NCBI GenBank assembly: GCA_002731825.1
Contig: PCCS01000001.1
Location: forward strand, 69,480 to 133,479
DNA length: 64,000 bases
Direction of reading: 5' to 3'
From: Myxococcales bacterium
GTDB lineage: Bacteria > Myxococcota_A > Bradymonadia > UBA7976 > UBA1532
Shown here: positions 1 to 10,155 of the stretch, piece by piece
How the letters are laid out: each line of letters opens with the position of its first letter
Numbering within the stretch: position 1 is the first letter of the stretch
Notes under the pieces: generated by a model
Seen by the model: only the letters and a program-made list of their open reading frames with translations
What the model was told of the DNA's origin: nothing
Database searches by the model: none
Made by a program: the position numbers and the translations under genes

Positions 1-1416
1 GTCTTGTTTGAATACGCGTTGTGGAAGCCTTTGGTTTTTCTCGGTCTTTGGGGCGCAACCTTGTCCAGTGCTGTTGGGTCTATCTTGGCGGCTCCAAGAA
101 CATTGCAGGCCCTGGCTGTCGATGGCGTAGCGCCTAAAATTCTTGGACGAGGCCGAGGACCGGCAAACGAGCCGGTGATCGGACTTTGGTTTTGTTTCGG
201 GCTCGCTATAGTCAGTATGACGCTCGGTACTTTGGATGCAATCGCCCAGGTACTGACCATCTTTTTTCTTGCGACCTATGGCATCACAAATTTGGCATGC
301 GGTCTCGAGATATGGGCGTCCAATCCAAGCTTTCGACCGACTTTTAAAATATCCGCATGGGTTCCGCTCTTAGGCGCTGGTGCCTGCTTCTATGTCATGA
401 GCATCATCAGCTTCGGCTCCATGCTCGCCGCAGCGGCCATTTGTTTATTGATTTATACCTTCGTTCAGCGTCGATCTCTCAATGTCACCTTTGGCGATGC
501 TCGACATGGTTTATGGTCTGCCTTAGTGCGAACGGCCTTACAGCATTTACATAAAACCGATTATCACGACCAGAATTGGCGTCCCAATCTGCTTATATTC
601 GGTGGAGATAAGGCGCGTCGAAGTCACCTACTGGAATTGGGGGCATCGGTTGTCCAAGAGCAGGGCATTACCTCTTATATTGAGATGTTACAGGGTGATG
701 TATCCGACCTGGCCAGCGTACGGGCAGAGAAACAGAGAGCGCTGCATGGCTCTCAGGGCGATTTTTCCAACGTGTTTTTTCGGGTCGACATCGTCCCTGA
801 GGTCTACCGGGGCATCGTGACGATCGCTCAATCGTATGGCATCGGCAGCCTTGAGGCGAACACTGTGATGCTTGGTTGGTCTAGTAAGGAAGAACGCGCA
901 GACGAGTATCTGGGCATGCTGCAAGAGCTTGTGCTCTTGGAAAACACGTTGATGTTAGTTAACTACGACCACGGAAAACATTACGGAAGCCGCAAAGAAA
1001 TTCATATTTGGTGGCGCGGTTTGCAAGCAAATGGTGGTATGATGCTGCTCTTGGCCTATTTAATCTCGGCTGACCGCCGTTGGCGCGGTGCCCGGGTGAA
1101 GGTCATTACGGTAGTCAACTCCGAAAATGACCGTGTTCAAGGACAAGCTCGGCTCAAGCAGCACCTCAAGAGTGCTCGATTGACAGCCGAGCCGGTCGTT
1201 TTATTGTCCAATGAGATGCCGATCAATGATTTAATGGCTGAATACAGCCGGGATGCTGACCTCGCGATCGTAGGAATGCGACTCCCGAATAAAGAAGATG
1301 ATGCGAAACAAGTTTTTCGCGACTATAATCGCCTATTGGCAAGTTTACCGACGACGATACTGGTTCACAGTGGCGGTGCTTTTAAGGCCGCTCCAGTACT
1401 GTTCGACAATGATTAA
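1..1416 (+). CDS. SLC12-like cation:chloride cotransporter / APC-superfamily permease, 5' truncated by window edge
   Basis: TM segments with 'AAPRTLQALAVDGVAP' and 'EPVIGLWF', plus a soluble C-terminus with 'IHIWWRGLQANGGMMLLLAYLI', similar to the SLC12 C-terminal domain (D-WW-DGG-LL-P motif). Confidence 0.75.
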   Translation, partial: VLFEYALWKPLVFLGLWGATLSSAVGSILAAPRTLQALAVDGVAPKILGRGRGPANEPVIGLWFCFGLAIVSMTLGTLDAIAQVLTIFFLATYGITNLACGLEIWASNPSFRPTFKISAWVPLLGAGACFYVMSIISFGSMLAAAAICLLIYTFVQRRSLNVTFGDARHGLWSALVRTALQHLHKTDYHDQNWRPNLLIFGGDKARRSHLLELGASVVQEQGITSYIEMLQGDVSDLASVRAEKQRALHGSQGDFSNVFFRVDIVPEVYRGIVTIAQSYGIGSLEANTVMLGWSSKEERADEYLGMLQELVLLENTLMLVNYDHGKHYGSRKEIHIWWRGLQANGGMMLLLAYLISADRRWRGARVKVITVVNSENDRVQGQARLKQHLKSARLTAEPVVLLSNEMPINDLMAEYSRDADLAIVGMRLPNKEDDAKQVFRDYNRLLASLPTTILVHSGGAFKAAPVLFDND

Positions 1417-1455
1417 TAGGGTGGTGCGTTAAGTGCCACCACGAGGTTCATCACG

Positions 1456-4400
1456 ATGACAGGTTTGTTGCGTCAACCTGACCGCAAGATAGTGACAAAA
1501 GAGCGGGCTTTAGCCGTCTTAAGACGGCTGGGCCTAGATTGGGCATGTGAGCCAGGATTACTGCCGTGGCCCTTACCTCCCGTTGTTCCCCTCAGCCGCA
1601 AGTCCAATCGCGATTGGTGGGTCGGCGATGAGTCCATGGTGAGTTATCAGGGAGATGATGACGGATTCCCATTAAAAGGCATCTGGTCCAGCGATAGAAA
1701 TGCCCGACACGGTGGGCAATGTTCTGAAGTGGCCGCCGCCATCCTCGTTCATTGCTGGAACATGCCGCAATACAAGCCGATGTTCAACCTGCCGGAATGG
1801 GAACTTGAGCTACACGATGTTGTTGCAGGTCGACAGTCCCAACAGGAAATGTATCCCCTTGGCCGAATTCGCTATCGCTTGACGGATGCGCCATCAAATC
1901 GCCCTGATGCACTGCCACTTGAACGGGAGTTAATTCGTTGGTCCCGAAGCGATGGTCGGGCCATGCGTCCCCGATTAATGACCGATGATGGGTCCGAGAT
2001 TCGACTGGATCGAGCCTGTATAAACAATGAAGATTCTGCGATTCACGACTTGGTCTCGCTTCTGCGGCAGTGGAATCGTTCGACCGTCCAATCGGCCGGA
2101 CCGAAGGTGGCGGATTTCCGGCAGCGCGTGATCGCCCGCGTTTTTGACCATCTCTTGGACGTGGATGACCTTTGGTACGGTGAGGCCAGGCTGAAGCCTA
2201 TACGCACTCCATTTCTACCGACTTTGACGGCCGTCGAAGAGGGCGATGAAATCTCGCTCTCTTGGGAGCCGTTAATCATTAAATTGTACCCTTTTGGAAA
2301 TGGGTTTGCGGTGTGTGCCGATGGCACCATCCGCCCACTAGCAGATTCACGTTTGTTAGAGGTGTCCAACCGGTTGATCGAGGGACTACCGAGATTGTCG
2401 GTCGATGAGGTCGACCTATTTGTCGATCGAGTTGTTCTCGCCAGTGCATTGCCATGCCTAATGGATGGGCCAAGGCTCCCCGAGATTCTCGATGCAGACC
2501 GCATCACCGGTCGGATTCGTTTGTACGAGGATGAGTCATTTCTATGTCTGGACCTCGCCTATGTTTATCGTCTCGATGGCGATGAATATGAGGTCGCAGC
2601 GGCCACCTTAAACAGCCAGCATCGATCAAAACGAGGTATTTTTCGAAGAGACCCGCATCGGGAAGCGAATCTAAGAGCTGAGGCGCGTGCGACCTTGGGC
2701 GTTGCGCTCCCTGCACGGATAGAAGGAGACGCGGCGTACCGCATTCTACTCGATGGGCTTCCCAGGCTGCCCGAGGGCTGGCATGTCGATGCTGATCGAG
2801 ATCTACTTCGATTTAAGGTCAGTGGACGTTTGGCTACGAAGGTCAGTGTTCCGTCCGAAACGGATTGGTTAGATTTAAAGGTCGAATTCTCCCATGACGG
2901 TCAGGTCATCGACAGTCTTGACGTTTTAAAGAGCTGGCGAAAGGGAGAACGCTTTCATCGCTTAGACGATGGTACACTCGTTCATTTACCCATGGAGTGG
3001 TTACAACGGCACGGGGTTGTACACGAAGAACTCGAAGCCATTCGGGCAACAAATGAGGGCCGTATTCCTCATTACGCAGCGCCCATGTTAGCGGATCTCA
3101 TTGGCGAAGCCGATGGAGATGTGTCCATTTGGGAAGAACGCATGGCTGAACTAGAAGAAGCCTCATCAGTACCAGACCGGGTCCAGCCGTCAGGCCTCAA
3201 AGCCGATCTACGCGAATATCAGCAAGCCGGTTTCCGATGGCTTGCTTGGCTTAAAGACCGCTCATTCGGCGGTGTCCTTGCCGATGATATGGGTCTGGGT
3301 AAGACCGTCCAAGCTCTTGCTCTCCTGCTCGATGAACATCAATCCTCTGAAGGTGGACAGTCGTTGGTTGTCGCACCCACATCTGTCATTTATGCATGGG
3401 AAGAAGAAGCAGCCCGTTTTACGCCGGACCTAAAGGTGGTTGTCTATCATGGATCCAATCGACCGAAGGAGCCACCAGAGGACGCGGACATTATCGTTAC
3501 ATCCTATGGGCTTTTGAGGTATGCGGCTGATGCATTCAAGAGGTCTTGGAAATGCTTGGTCCTCGATGAGGCCCAGCGCATTAAAAATCCTGAGAGTCAC
3601 GTTGCTAAGGTCGCGCGCGGATTGACAGCGAGTTTTCGTCTCGCGCTCACGGGCACTCCGTTGGAAAATAGGCTCTTGGAACTTTGGAGTATTCTAGAGT
3701 GCCTCATGCCTGGTTTCTTTGGGCCCAGGACAGCATTTAGGCGGCGATACTCGATTCCCATTGAGCGGAATAGAGACGAAGAAGCCCTGTCGAGACTTCA
3801 GCGACGCATTCGCCCCTTCATTTTGAGAAGATTGAAGAGTGAAGTGGCGCAGGAACTGCCACCCAGACAAGAGCAGGTTCTTTATTGTGAATTGGGGCCG
3901 GAACAACGACGTTTGTATGAACGCGTTCGAAATACGTATCGGCAAAGTGTCCTCAAGAAGGTCAACGAGACTGGGGTTGGTCGGTCCACTCTACCCGTGC
4001 TTGAAGCATTAATGCGCCTTCGACAAGCATGTTGCGACCCGGGTCTATTGCCTTTTCCCGAAGCTGAGGAAGTCAAAGAGTCAGCGAAACTCGATCTTTT
4101 AGTAAACACACTCGATAAGACCATCCCGGCCGGTCATCGTACCCTCGTGTTTTCGCAATGGACCTCTTTACTGCAGCGTGTCATCCCTCGGCTAGATAAA
4201 AATAATTGGACGTATTTGTATCTCGACGGGCGGACGACCAAGCGCCATGAATTAGTCAAAAAATGGAACGATCCCGAAGGCCCACCTGTTTTTCTCATCA
4301 GCCTCAGAGCGGGCGGAGCGGGTTTAAATCTCACTGGAGCCGACCATGTGATTCATCTCGATCCATGGTGGAATCCCGCCGTTGAGGACCAGGCAACCGA

Positions 4401-4839
4401 TCGTGCTCATCGAATTGGCCAGACCAAGCCCGTCGTTGCCTATCGATTCGTCGCGCGCGACACGGTCGAGGAAAAAGTGATTGCCCTGCAAGATCGAAAA
4501 CGGGCGCTCTTCGATATGACTGTCGAACAAGGGCGTTTCCCGGTCAATCAATTAACCCGTGAGGACATCGAGTCATTTTTCGATGGAGATGCTCAACCGG
4601 GTGATGACTCACCTGCCGAGGAAATGAGCGGTGTCAGCATCGATGTTGATTCCGCGAGTAAAGAGCAAGCATCGAACATTCTACTCGACCACGAGCACCC
4701 TCTAACCCCGGCCATTGTTGTCGAGTTGACAGGTTGGCCCGAGGAAGAGGCTGATGCGTGGTTAGACGACCAAGTGAACTTAGGTACGCTTGAAGCCGTA
4801 AATCATGACGATGGTCGCCATTTCATCCGAGCAGAGTAG
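1456..4839 (+). CDS. SNF2-family DEAD/DEAH helicase
   Basis: Walker A 'DDMGLGKTVQALALL', 'LVLDEAQRIKNPES' (DEAQ), 'LTGTPLENRLLELWSI', 'ISLRAGGAGLNLTGADHVIHLDPWWNPAVEDQATDRAHRIGQ'. Confidence 0.95.
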   Translation: MTGLLRQPDRKIVTKERALAVLRRLGLDWACEPGLLPWPLPPVVPLSRKSNRDWWVGDESMVSYQGDDDGFPLKGIWSSDRNARHGGQCSEVAAAILVHCWNMPQYKPMFNLPEWELELHDVVAGRQSQQEMYPLGRIRYRLTDAPSNRPDALPLERELIRWSRSDGRAMRPRLMTDDGSEIRLDRACINNEDSAIHDLVSLLRQWNRSTVQSAGPKVADFRQRVIARVFDHLLDVDDLWYGEARLKPIRTPFLPTLTAVEEGDEISLSWEPLIIKLYPFGNGFAVCADGTIRPLADSRLLEVSNRLIEGLPRLSVDEVDLFVDRVVLASALPCLMDGPRLPEILDADRITGRIRLYEDESFLCLDLAYVYRLDGDEYEVAAATLNSQHRSKRGIFRRDPHREANLRAEARATLGVALPARIEGDAAYRILLDGLPRLPEGWHVDADRDLLRFKVSGRLATKVSVPSETDWLDLKVEFSHDGQVIDSLDVLKSWRKGERFHRLDDGTLVHLPMEWLQRHGVVHEELEAIRATNEGRIPHYAAPMLADLIGEADGDVSIWEERMAELEEASSVPDRVQPSGLKADLREYQQAGFRWLAWLKDRSFGGVLADDMGLGKTVQALALLLDEHQSSEGGQSLVVAPTSVIYAWEEEAARFTPDLKVVVYHGSNRPKEPPEDADIIVTSYGLLRYAADAFKRSWKCLVLDEAQRIKNPESHVAKVARGLTASFRLALTGTPLENRLLELWSILECLMPGFFGPRTAFRRRYSIPIERNRDEEALSRLQRRIRPFILRRLKSEVAQELPPRQEQVLYCELGPEQRRLYERVRNTYRQSVLKKVNETGVGRSTLPVLEALMRLRQACCDPGLLPFPEAEEVKESAKLDLLVNTLDKTIPAGHRTLVFSQWTSLLQRVIPRLDKNNWTYLYLDGRTTKRHELVKKWNDPEGPPVFLISLRAGGAGLNLTGADHVIHLDPWWNPAVEDQATDRAHRIGQTKPVVAYRFVARDTVEEKVIALQDRKRALFDMTVEQGRFPVNQLTREDIESFFDGDAQPGDDSPAEEMSGVSIDVDSASKEQASNILLDHEHPLTPAIVVELTGWPEEEADAWLDDQVNLGTLEAVNHDDGRHFIRAE

Positions 4840-4877
4840 GGGTCGCGCCGCTTTAGCCCGTTTTATCAAGGGCGGGC

Positions 4878-5204
4878 TTAGGCTTTGCCAGTCGCTGCAT
4901 CGAGCAATGTTTGAAGCTCGTTGCTCAAGTACATTTCGCTTACGATATCGCTTCCACCTACAAACTCGCCGTCGATATAGAGCTGTGGAATTGTCGGCCA
5001 ATTAGCATAGGTCTTAATGCCCTCACGAATGGTGGGGTCACTGAGAACATCAAACGATGCGAAGGGTTTGCCGTGATCTTTTAAGATCATCGCAACGCGA
5101 GATGAAAAACCACATTGTGGTTGGTCGGGACTGCCCTTCATAAACAGCATGATTGGATACTTTTTGACAATTTCATCGATTCTTTCTTGAGTTGTGTCAG
5201 ACAT
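4878..5204 (-). CDS. grxD: monothiol glutaredoxin, Grx4/GrxD family
   Basis: CGFS active site 'QPQCGFSSRVAMIL', 'WPTIPQLYIDGEFVGGSDIV'. Confidence 0.93.
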   Translation of the reverse strand: MSDTTQERIDEIVKKYPIMLFMKGSPDQPQCGFSSRVAMILKDHGKPFASFDVLSDPTIREGIKTYANWPTIPQLYIDGEFVGGSDIVSEMYLSNELQTLLDAATGKA

Positions 5205-5206
5205 CT

Positions 5207-5458
5207 TTAGCTGGTCTCCGTTTCGTATTGTTCAGGGGTTAATGTTCGAAAAGTAAGTGCATGAATCGGTCCATGCATAAGCTCTCCCAAAGCAGCATAC
5301 ACACTTCGATGCTTTTGAAGCCTCGACATGCCCTCGAATGCAGCCGACACGATGGTTGCTTCCCAATGGTCACCACCGCCGGTATAGTCTGCTAAGTGGA
5401 CCTCTGCATCATCAAAAGCGGCTTTAATTCGATTACTCATCTCATCTTTGAGATCCAT
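5207..5458 (-). CDS. BolA family protein
   Basis: 'AEVHLADYTGGGDHWEATIVSAAFEGMSRLQKHRSVYAALGELMHGPIHALTFRTLTPEQY' is BolA-like; 2 nt upstream of the CGFS glutaredoxin. Confidence 0.9.
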   Translation of the reverse strand: MDLKDEMSNRIKAAFDDAEVHLADYTGGGDHWEATIVSAAFEGMSRLQKHRSVYAALGELMHGPIHALTFRTLTPEQYETETS

Positions 5459-5618
5459 ATCACATCCCTTGTCGCTAAACTCTTGCAGAGGGTGCCGAAA
5501 AATTGCGTTGTCTGCAACTGAATGCGGCTGATCGGAGCCGATCTTTCAAAACAGGGGTGTTGACGACTGGGCTTTTGCGATTAACATCCATGGGCCTACA
5601 TTGAATTAGGGAACGGTT

Positions 5619-6569
5619 GTGTCCGACAAGGACGAGACAAAAATCAAAGTCGTCGAACGAGAGGAACGTCCGCCCGCGCGCATGGATGTCAGCTCGAAAG
5701 AACTACTCGCGGCTGATGAGTTGACGCGCTATTTGGCTGAGATCAGGCGGTATCCCTTATTGACGCGTGAACAAGAAATTGAACACGCGACGACCTATTT
5801 TGAATCTGGCAGCAAAGCCGCTGCCCGTAAACTCGTCACAGGCAATCTTCGACTCGTCGTCAAAATTGCAATGGAATACCGACGTGCATGGGTCAATGTT
5901 CTCGATTTGATTCAAGAGGGCAATATCGGGTTGGCTGAAGCTGTCAAACGCTTTGATCCATATCGCGGAGTGCGGTTTAGCAGTTTCGCGCGCTACTGGA
6001 TTCGCGCTTTAATTTTGCAGTTTATTCTAAAAAATTTCCGGATGATTAGCTTTGCCAATACACGGGCTGGTCGAAAACTCTTTTTTCGATTGGAAAAAGA
6101 GAGGGCTCGACTCATGAACGAGTTTGGTGAAGCGACACCGAAAATGCTGGCTGATAATCTCGACGTATCGGAAGACGATGTTGTTGCCGCGACGTTACTT
6201 CGCAAGCCGACCCTATCGCTTACGGCACCTAGAAATGCCTCCGATGATGATGGGCGTACCCTTGGAGATTTAATCGCGGACAGCGCGGACGACGTGGAGT
6301 CGCAGGTTGTCCATTCAGGCTTGATGACCACCGTAGACGTTCAGATGAAAGCGTTCGCCGAGATGCTGACCGATGAGCGGGAACTTGCCCTTTGGTACGA
6401 GCGTTTAATTGCGGAGGACCCCATTTCACTTGCTGCATTGGGCACTCGTTTTGATGTATCACGAGAGCGGATAAGGCAGATCGAAGCGCGACTTAAAAAA
6501 CGATTAAAGGCTTATTTAACAGAAAAACTGGGCGATAGTTTGCAGTTGGACTTTACAAATCACGACTAG
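5619..6569 (+). CDS. rpoH: RNA polymerase sigma factor, RpoH (sigma-32)-like
   Basis: GTG start; sigma region 2 'NLRLVVKIAMEYRR..NVLDLIQEGNIGLAEAVKRFDPYRGVRFSSFARYWIRALILQFILKNFRMI' followed by 'KLFFRL'; region 4 'ISLAALGTRFDVSRERIRQIEARLKKRLK'. Confidence 0.88.
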   Translation: MSDKDETKIKVVEREERPPARMDVSSKELLAADELTRYLAEIRRYPLLTREQEIEHATTYFESGSKAAARKLVTGNLRLVVKIAMEYRRAWVNVLDLIQEGNIGLAEAVKRFDPYRGVRFSSFARYWIRALILQFILKNFRMISFANTRAGRKLFFRLEKERARLMNEFGEATPKMLADNLDVSEDDVVAATLLRKPTLSLTAPRNASDDDGRTLGDLIADSADDVESQVVHSGLMTTVDVQMKAFAEMLTDERELALWYERLIAEDPISLAALGTRFDVSRERIRQIEARLKKRLKAYLTEKLGDSLQLDFTNHD

Positions 6570-6605
6570 ATGCGCAAACAATTAGCCCAAACTCAGAGGA
6601 GCAAG

Positions 6606-7067
6606 ATGATGGCGATTCAAGATGATTTAAACACGAAAATGAAGGCGGCAATGAAAGCCCGTGACAAGCAAATGCTTGGTTTGATTCGCATGCTCAAATC
6701 TAAGATGGGCGAGCGGACGATTGGGAGCGGCTTTACTGGGGACGTGAATGATGCCCTCTGGCTCGAGGTCATGGAAAAGTATTGCAAGAGTCAGAAAAAG
6801 GCGCTGGCGCAATTTGAAGAGATCGACCGACCCGAAGCTCAGGAGCATGTCGACCAGATCAAATGGGAGCTTGAGACAGTCGGAGCGTGGCTTCCGAAGA
6901 AAGCCGATGAGGCGACCATGAGGCAATGGGTTGATGATGCCGTTGCCGGATTGGGTGGACCAACGGCTCATTTTGGTGCTGTCATGGGGGCCGTGATGAA
7001 AGCGCATAAAGCGGAGGTTGATCCGGGGCTTGTCCGTCGTTTGGTCGAGCAGGCTCTATCAAACTAG
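6606..7067 (+). CDS. GatB/YqeY domain protein
   Basis: 'LNTKMKAAMKARDKQMLGLIRMLKSKMGER' and 'FGAVMGAVMKAHKAEVDPGLVRRLVEQAL'; start moved from 6570 to the ATG after 'gaggagcaag'. Confidence 0.82.
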   Translation: MMAIQDDLNTKMKAAMKARDKQMLGLIRMLKSKMGERTIGSGFTGDVNDALWLEVMEKYCKSQKKALAQFEEIDRPEAQEHVDQIKWELETVGAWLPKKADEATMRQWVDDAVAGLGGPTAHFGAVMGAVMKAHKAEVDPGLVRRLVEQALSN

Positions 7068-7131
7068 GCTAACAGGCTCTTCACAGCGGTCATAGTAGCG
7101 TGTTAGCGTACGCTCAGTAGGAGGTGATGGC

Positions 7132-7359
7132 ATGCCATTTGATTGGATGGACTCTCAGGTAAGTGGAACCCGAAAAGGCCCGAAGCAGCAGGTGCATCGG
7201 GCCGTGTTGGAACAGGCAGGGTTGCTGCGACGAATGGGATATGACGCGAAATACGCAACCATGCGCTGTCTCGCCAATGTACAATGGCAGTACGATGGTC
7301 AGCCTGCCCCCTTAAGCGATACCGAAATTAAGAAGCTTGTGGGTTCAGTTTACAACTAA
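7132..7359 (+). CDS. conserved-looking 75-aa hypothetical protein
   Basis: Strong Shine-Dalgarno 'aggaggtgatggcATG' and a clean ORF in an otherwise uncovered gap. Confidence 0.6.
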   Translation: MPFDWMDSQVSGTRKGPKQQVHRAVLEQAGLLRRMGYDAKYATMRCLANVQWQYDGQPAPLSDTEIKKLVGSVYN

Positions 7360-7371
7360 GGGCTCGACAGT

Positions 7372-7938
7372 TTAGCAAAAGTGAGCCTCATACGCCGCGA
7401 TAGCCTCATTCAAACGCATTCTGAGGTACTCGCTGGCCGATCCCAGTTTCTCCAGAATCATTCTAGCTTCCTTGGCGTAAGCCCGCCTTTTCCCAAGGGT
7501 CCAATGCGGTGGCGGTGGCTGTAGGTTGGTGATGCGGTCAGCCAGCTTGACTGCTCTGACGTCAGGCGGCTGTGACAGTAATCTGTTCACTGAATCGAGC
7601 ATTGCGTCGGCCTTGCTCAAATTTTCGTTCTTAGTTAAAGCCGCTACCCCGTCTGCCACATCAGAACCAAAGGACGCCTTGAGTTCAGCGTAGGTGATTG
7701 CCGTGTCTTCCAAGACATCATGGAGACATGCACACTGGATTGCCAGGTTTGGCTTCAAAAACGATTCGACTGTTAAGGCGGCACAGATTTCCATGGTGAC
7801 CATGCCTACGTGTACACAGTACGGTAAGCGGTCTTGATCAGGCATCGTCTGAGTTTTGTGCGCCAGAGCAGCGTACCGATAGGCTTTCAGGAATCGCTCT
7901 TGACTCCAAGCAGCCCCTTGCGGTCTTTCGCTTAGCAA
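7372..7938 (-). CDS. stand-alone HD-domain hydrolase of the SpoT/RelA (small alarmone hydrolase-like) type
   Basis: 'LPYCVHVGMVTMEI', 'ACLHDVLEDTAITYAELKASFGSDVADGVAALTK', 'RAVKLADRITNLQ'. Confidence 0.85.
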   Translation of the reverse strand: MLSERPQGAAWSQERFLKAYRYAALAHKTQTMPDQDRLPYCVHVGMVTMEICAALTVESFLKPNLAIQCACLHDVLEDTAITYAELKASFGSDVADGVAALTKNENLSKADAMLDSVNRLLSQPPDVRAVKLADRITNLQPPPPHWTLGKRRAYAKEARMILEKLGSASEYLRMRLNEAIAAYEAHFC

Positions 7939-8162
7939 GCGGGTACTGTCCCATCATTCGGAGGGGTGACTCGCCAGGGGCCTGTCTCCGATTGCATGTC
8001 CTGTAAGCAAATCATCAGGCGCGACCAGCTTGTACTGACAGCCTTAACTGGGATGCGTGGGGGGGGGCTTCCTGGTGAGATTTGTATGACCATGCCGTGG
8101 CCATCGATGATCGGATCTACGCTCAGCGTCTCATGTTGACCTAACTGCATGTGGTCCTTCAT
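7932..8162 (-). CDS. 76-aa hypothetical protein containing a homopolymeric C9 (plus-strand G9) tract
   Basis: ORF overlapping the HD gene start by 7 bp; G9 at about 8059-8067. Confidence 0.4.
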   Translation of the reverse strand: MKDHMQLGQHETLSVDPIIDGHGMVIQISPGSPPPRIPVKAVSTSWSRLMICLQDMQSETGPWRVTPPNDGTVPAC

Positions 8163-8427
8163 TTTCTTTCGTCTCCTCGAGCGTCACCTATAGCCCCCCA
8201 TAGCGCGCTCGACCCAGTGCGTCTACCCCAGCTGATCTACGGATTCAAGTGACAAAATCAGTATTTTGGCCAGCAATCGTCTATCAGATACTCCAAGGTA
8301 TCGACATTGTTATCAATTCTGTGTCTTGGCACGGTTGACTTCAATTATCTCAGCGTTATGCTGGACATGGGGAAGCACGACTGGGCAGAGCAAACAGGTG
8401 CTACATTTTATATGTATGGGGTTTTCG

Positions 8428-10149
8428 ATGTCGGACAGAATAGAGCGCCTAATTGAGACGATTCGTGATTCAATTATCGGCTGTGATCAGGCGATTGATG
8501 GGCCTTATGGAGTCCGTAGAGTTGTCTATGCAGATCACACGGCATCGGGTCAGAGTGTTAATTTTATCGAGGATTTCATCCGTCGTGAGGTGATGCCTTT
8601 TTATGCGAATACCCACACTCAGATGTCTGGGACAGGACGACAAACAACTCAGTATCGTGATGATGCTCGAGAGATCATTGCAGAGGCAGTTGGTGCCGAT
8701 GAACGAGACGTTGTTATTTTCTGTGGTTCCGGGGCGACCGCCGCCATCAATAAGATCATTGCCGTTTTAAATTTAGCCGTGCCGGCCGACCTAGACGCAC
8801 GATACCACTTAACAGGGCAGATCCCTGAGGCTGAACGGCCGGTGGTCTTTATCGGCCCTTATGAGCATCATTCCAATGAACTGCCCTGGAGAGAGTCTAT
8901 TGCCGACGTGGTTGTCATCGACGAAGACGAGAATGGGCGTGTTGACCAGCGGCAGCTTGATGCAGAACTCAGAAAGTATGCGGCGAGGCCACTTAAGATA
9001 GGGTCTTTCTCAGCTGCGTCAAATGTGACTGGTGTTGGGTCGAATACGCGGGACATCGCCGCGCTGCTTCACAAGCATGGCGCACTCTCTTTCTGGGATT
9101 TTGCCGCGGCGGGTCCATATGTCGAAATCGAAATGAACATGGCTGACGAGAAGCCTGACGGTCAGCTTGTCTATAAAGATGCCATTTTTCTCTCGCCTCA
9201 CAAATTCATCGGTGGTCCCGGTACACCCGGTATCTTAATTGCCAAAAAGCACTTGTTCACAAATCGCGTTCCGTCCTCGCCTGGGGGTGGCACTGTCGAT
9301 TATGTCAGTCAGGATCAGCACGTGTTTTCCTCGAATATTGTAGAACGTGAAGAGGCCGGGACACCCAATATCCTCGGTGCGGTCCGCGCTGGACTGACTT
9401 TTCAGCTCAAAGAAGCTGTTGGGGTGGAGATGATTCAGACGCGTGAACACGACTATATCCGGCGGGCCATCGCCAAGTGGAAAGCCAATCCAAATATCAG
9501 AATCCTGGGTGACCATGACCGTTGGCGACTGTCTATCGTCTCGTTCATGGTTCGTTATGACGATGAGCGCTATCTCCACCATCACTTCGTTGTTGCCTTA
9601 CTCAATGATCTTTTTGGCATTCAATCTAGAGGGGGTTGGCAGTGTGCGGGTCCATACGGACACAGGTTGCTCAATATCGATTTGGCTCGGGCCGAAGCCA
9701 TTCAAAAAGAAGTTCTGCGTGGCTGTAGAGGCGTGAAACCGGGTTGGGCGAGGATGAACTTCAATTACTTTATTTCAGAGACTGTATTCGACTATTTGGT
9801 GGAGGCGGTTCTTTTGATTGCCGAACACGGATGGCGGCTGTTACCGGATTATGAGTTCTGTCCTGAAACAGGCCGTTGGCGCCATCATCAAGCTGATGCG
9901 GGGTCAAAGATGAGCCTGCATCGAATTGGATACAGTGGTGGTCGGATGGAATACCGATCGCGTCATGCGACCGAACCCGAGGCAGCCTTGTCTGCTCACT
10001 TAAGTGAAGCCCGCTCCGTAATGCAAGACTCAGGCAAGGCATCGGGGCGTACACCCGATAAGTTGACTCTAAACGCCGACTATGAGTCCTTGCGTTGGTT
10101 TCCCTTGCCCACAGAAATCGCCATGCGGCTCAAGTCAGAAGCACACTAG
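8428..10149 (+). CDS. class-V aminotransferase / cysteine-desulfurase-like PLP enzyme
   Basis: '[20 protein letters not shown]', '[24 protein letters not shown]', '[14 protein letters not shown]', '[24 protein letters not shown]' (PLP lysine region). Start set at ATG 8428 (MSDRIERL). Confidence 0.85.
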   Translation: MSDRIERLIETIRDSIIGCDQAIDGPYGVRRVVYADHTASGQSVNFIEDFIRREVMPFYANTHTQMSGTGRQTTQYRDDAREIIAEAVGADERDVVIFCGSGATAAINKIIAVLNLAVPADLDARYHLTGQIPEAERPVVFIGPYEHHSNELPWRESIADVVVIDEDENGRVDQRQLDAELRKYAARPLKIGSFSAASNVTGVGSNTRDIAALLHKHGALSFWDFAAAGPYVEIEMNMADEKPDGQLVYKDAIFLSPHKFIGGPGTPGILIAKKHLFTNRVPSSPGGGTVDYVSQDQHVFSSNIVEREEAGTPNILGAVRAGLTFQLKEAVGVEMIQTREHDYIRRAIAKWKANPNIRILGDHDRWRLSIVSFMVRYDDERYLHHHFVVALLNDLFGIQSRGGWQCAGPYGHRLLNIDLARAEAIQKEVLRGCRGVKPGWARMNFNYFISETVFDYLVEAVLLIAEHGWRLLPDYEFCPETGRWRHHQADAGSKMSLHRIGYSGGRMEYRSRHATEPEAALSAHLSEARSVMQDSGKASGRTPDKLTLNADYESLRWFPLPTEIAMRLKSEAH

Positions 10150-10155
10150 GCGCGT

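Noticed and set aside
1456-4839. SNF2 helicase as part of a phage-defence island
   Set aside because: Neighbours are a transporter, Grx/BolA and sigma factor; no methylase, nuclease, integrase or other defence gene nearby.
4855-4876. TAGCCCG...CGGGCTTA stem between convergent SNF2 and glutaredoxin genes as a terminator
   Set aside because: Short 6-bp stem with a large loop and no T run on either strand; not enough support.
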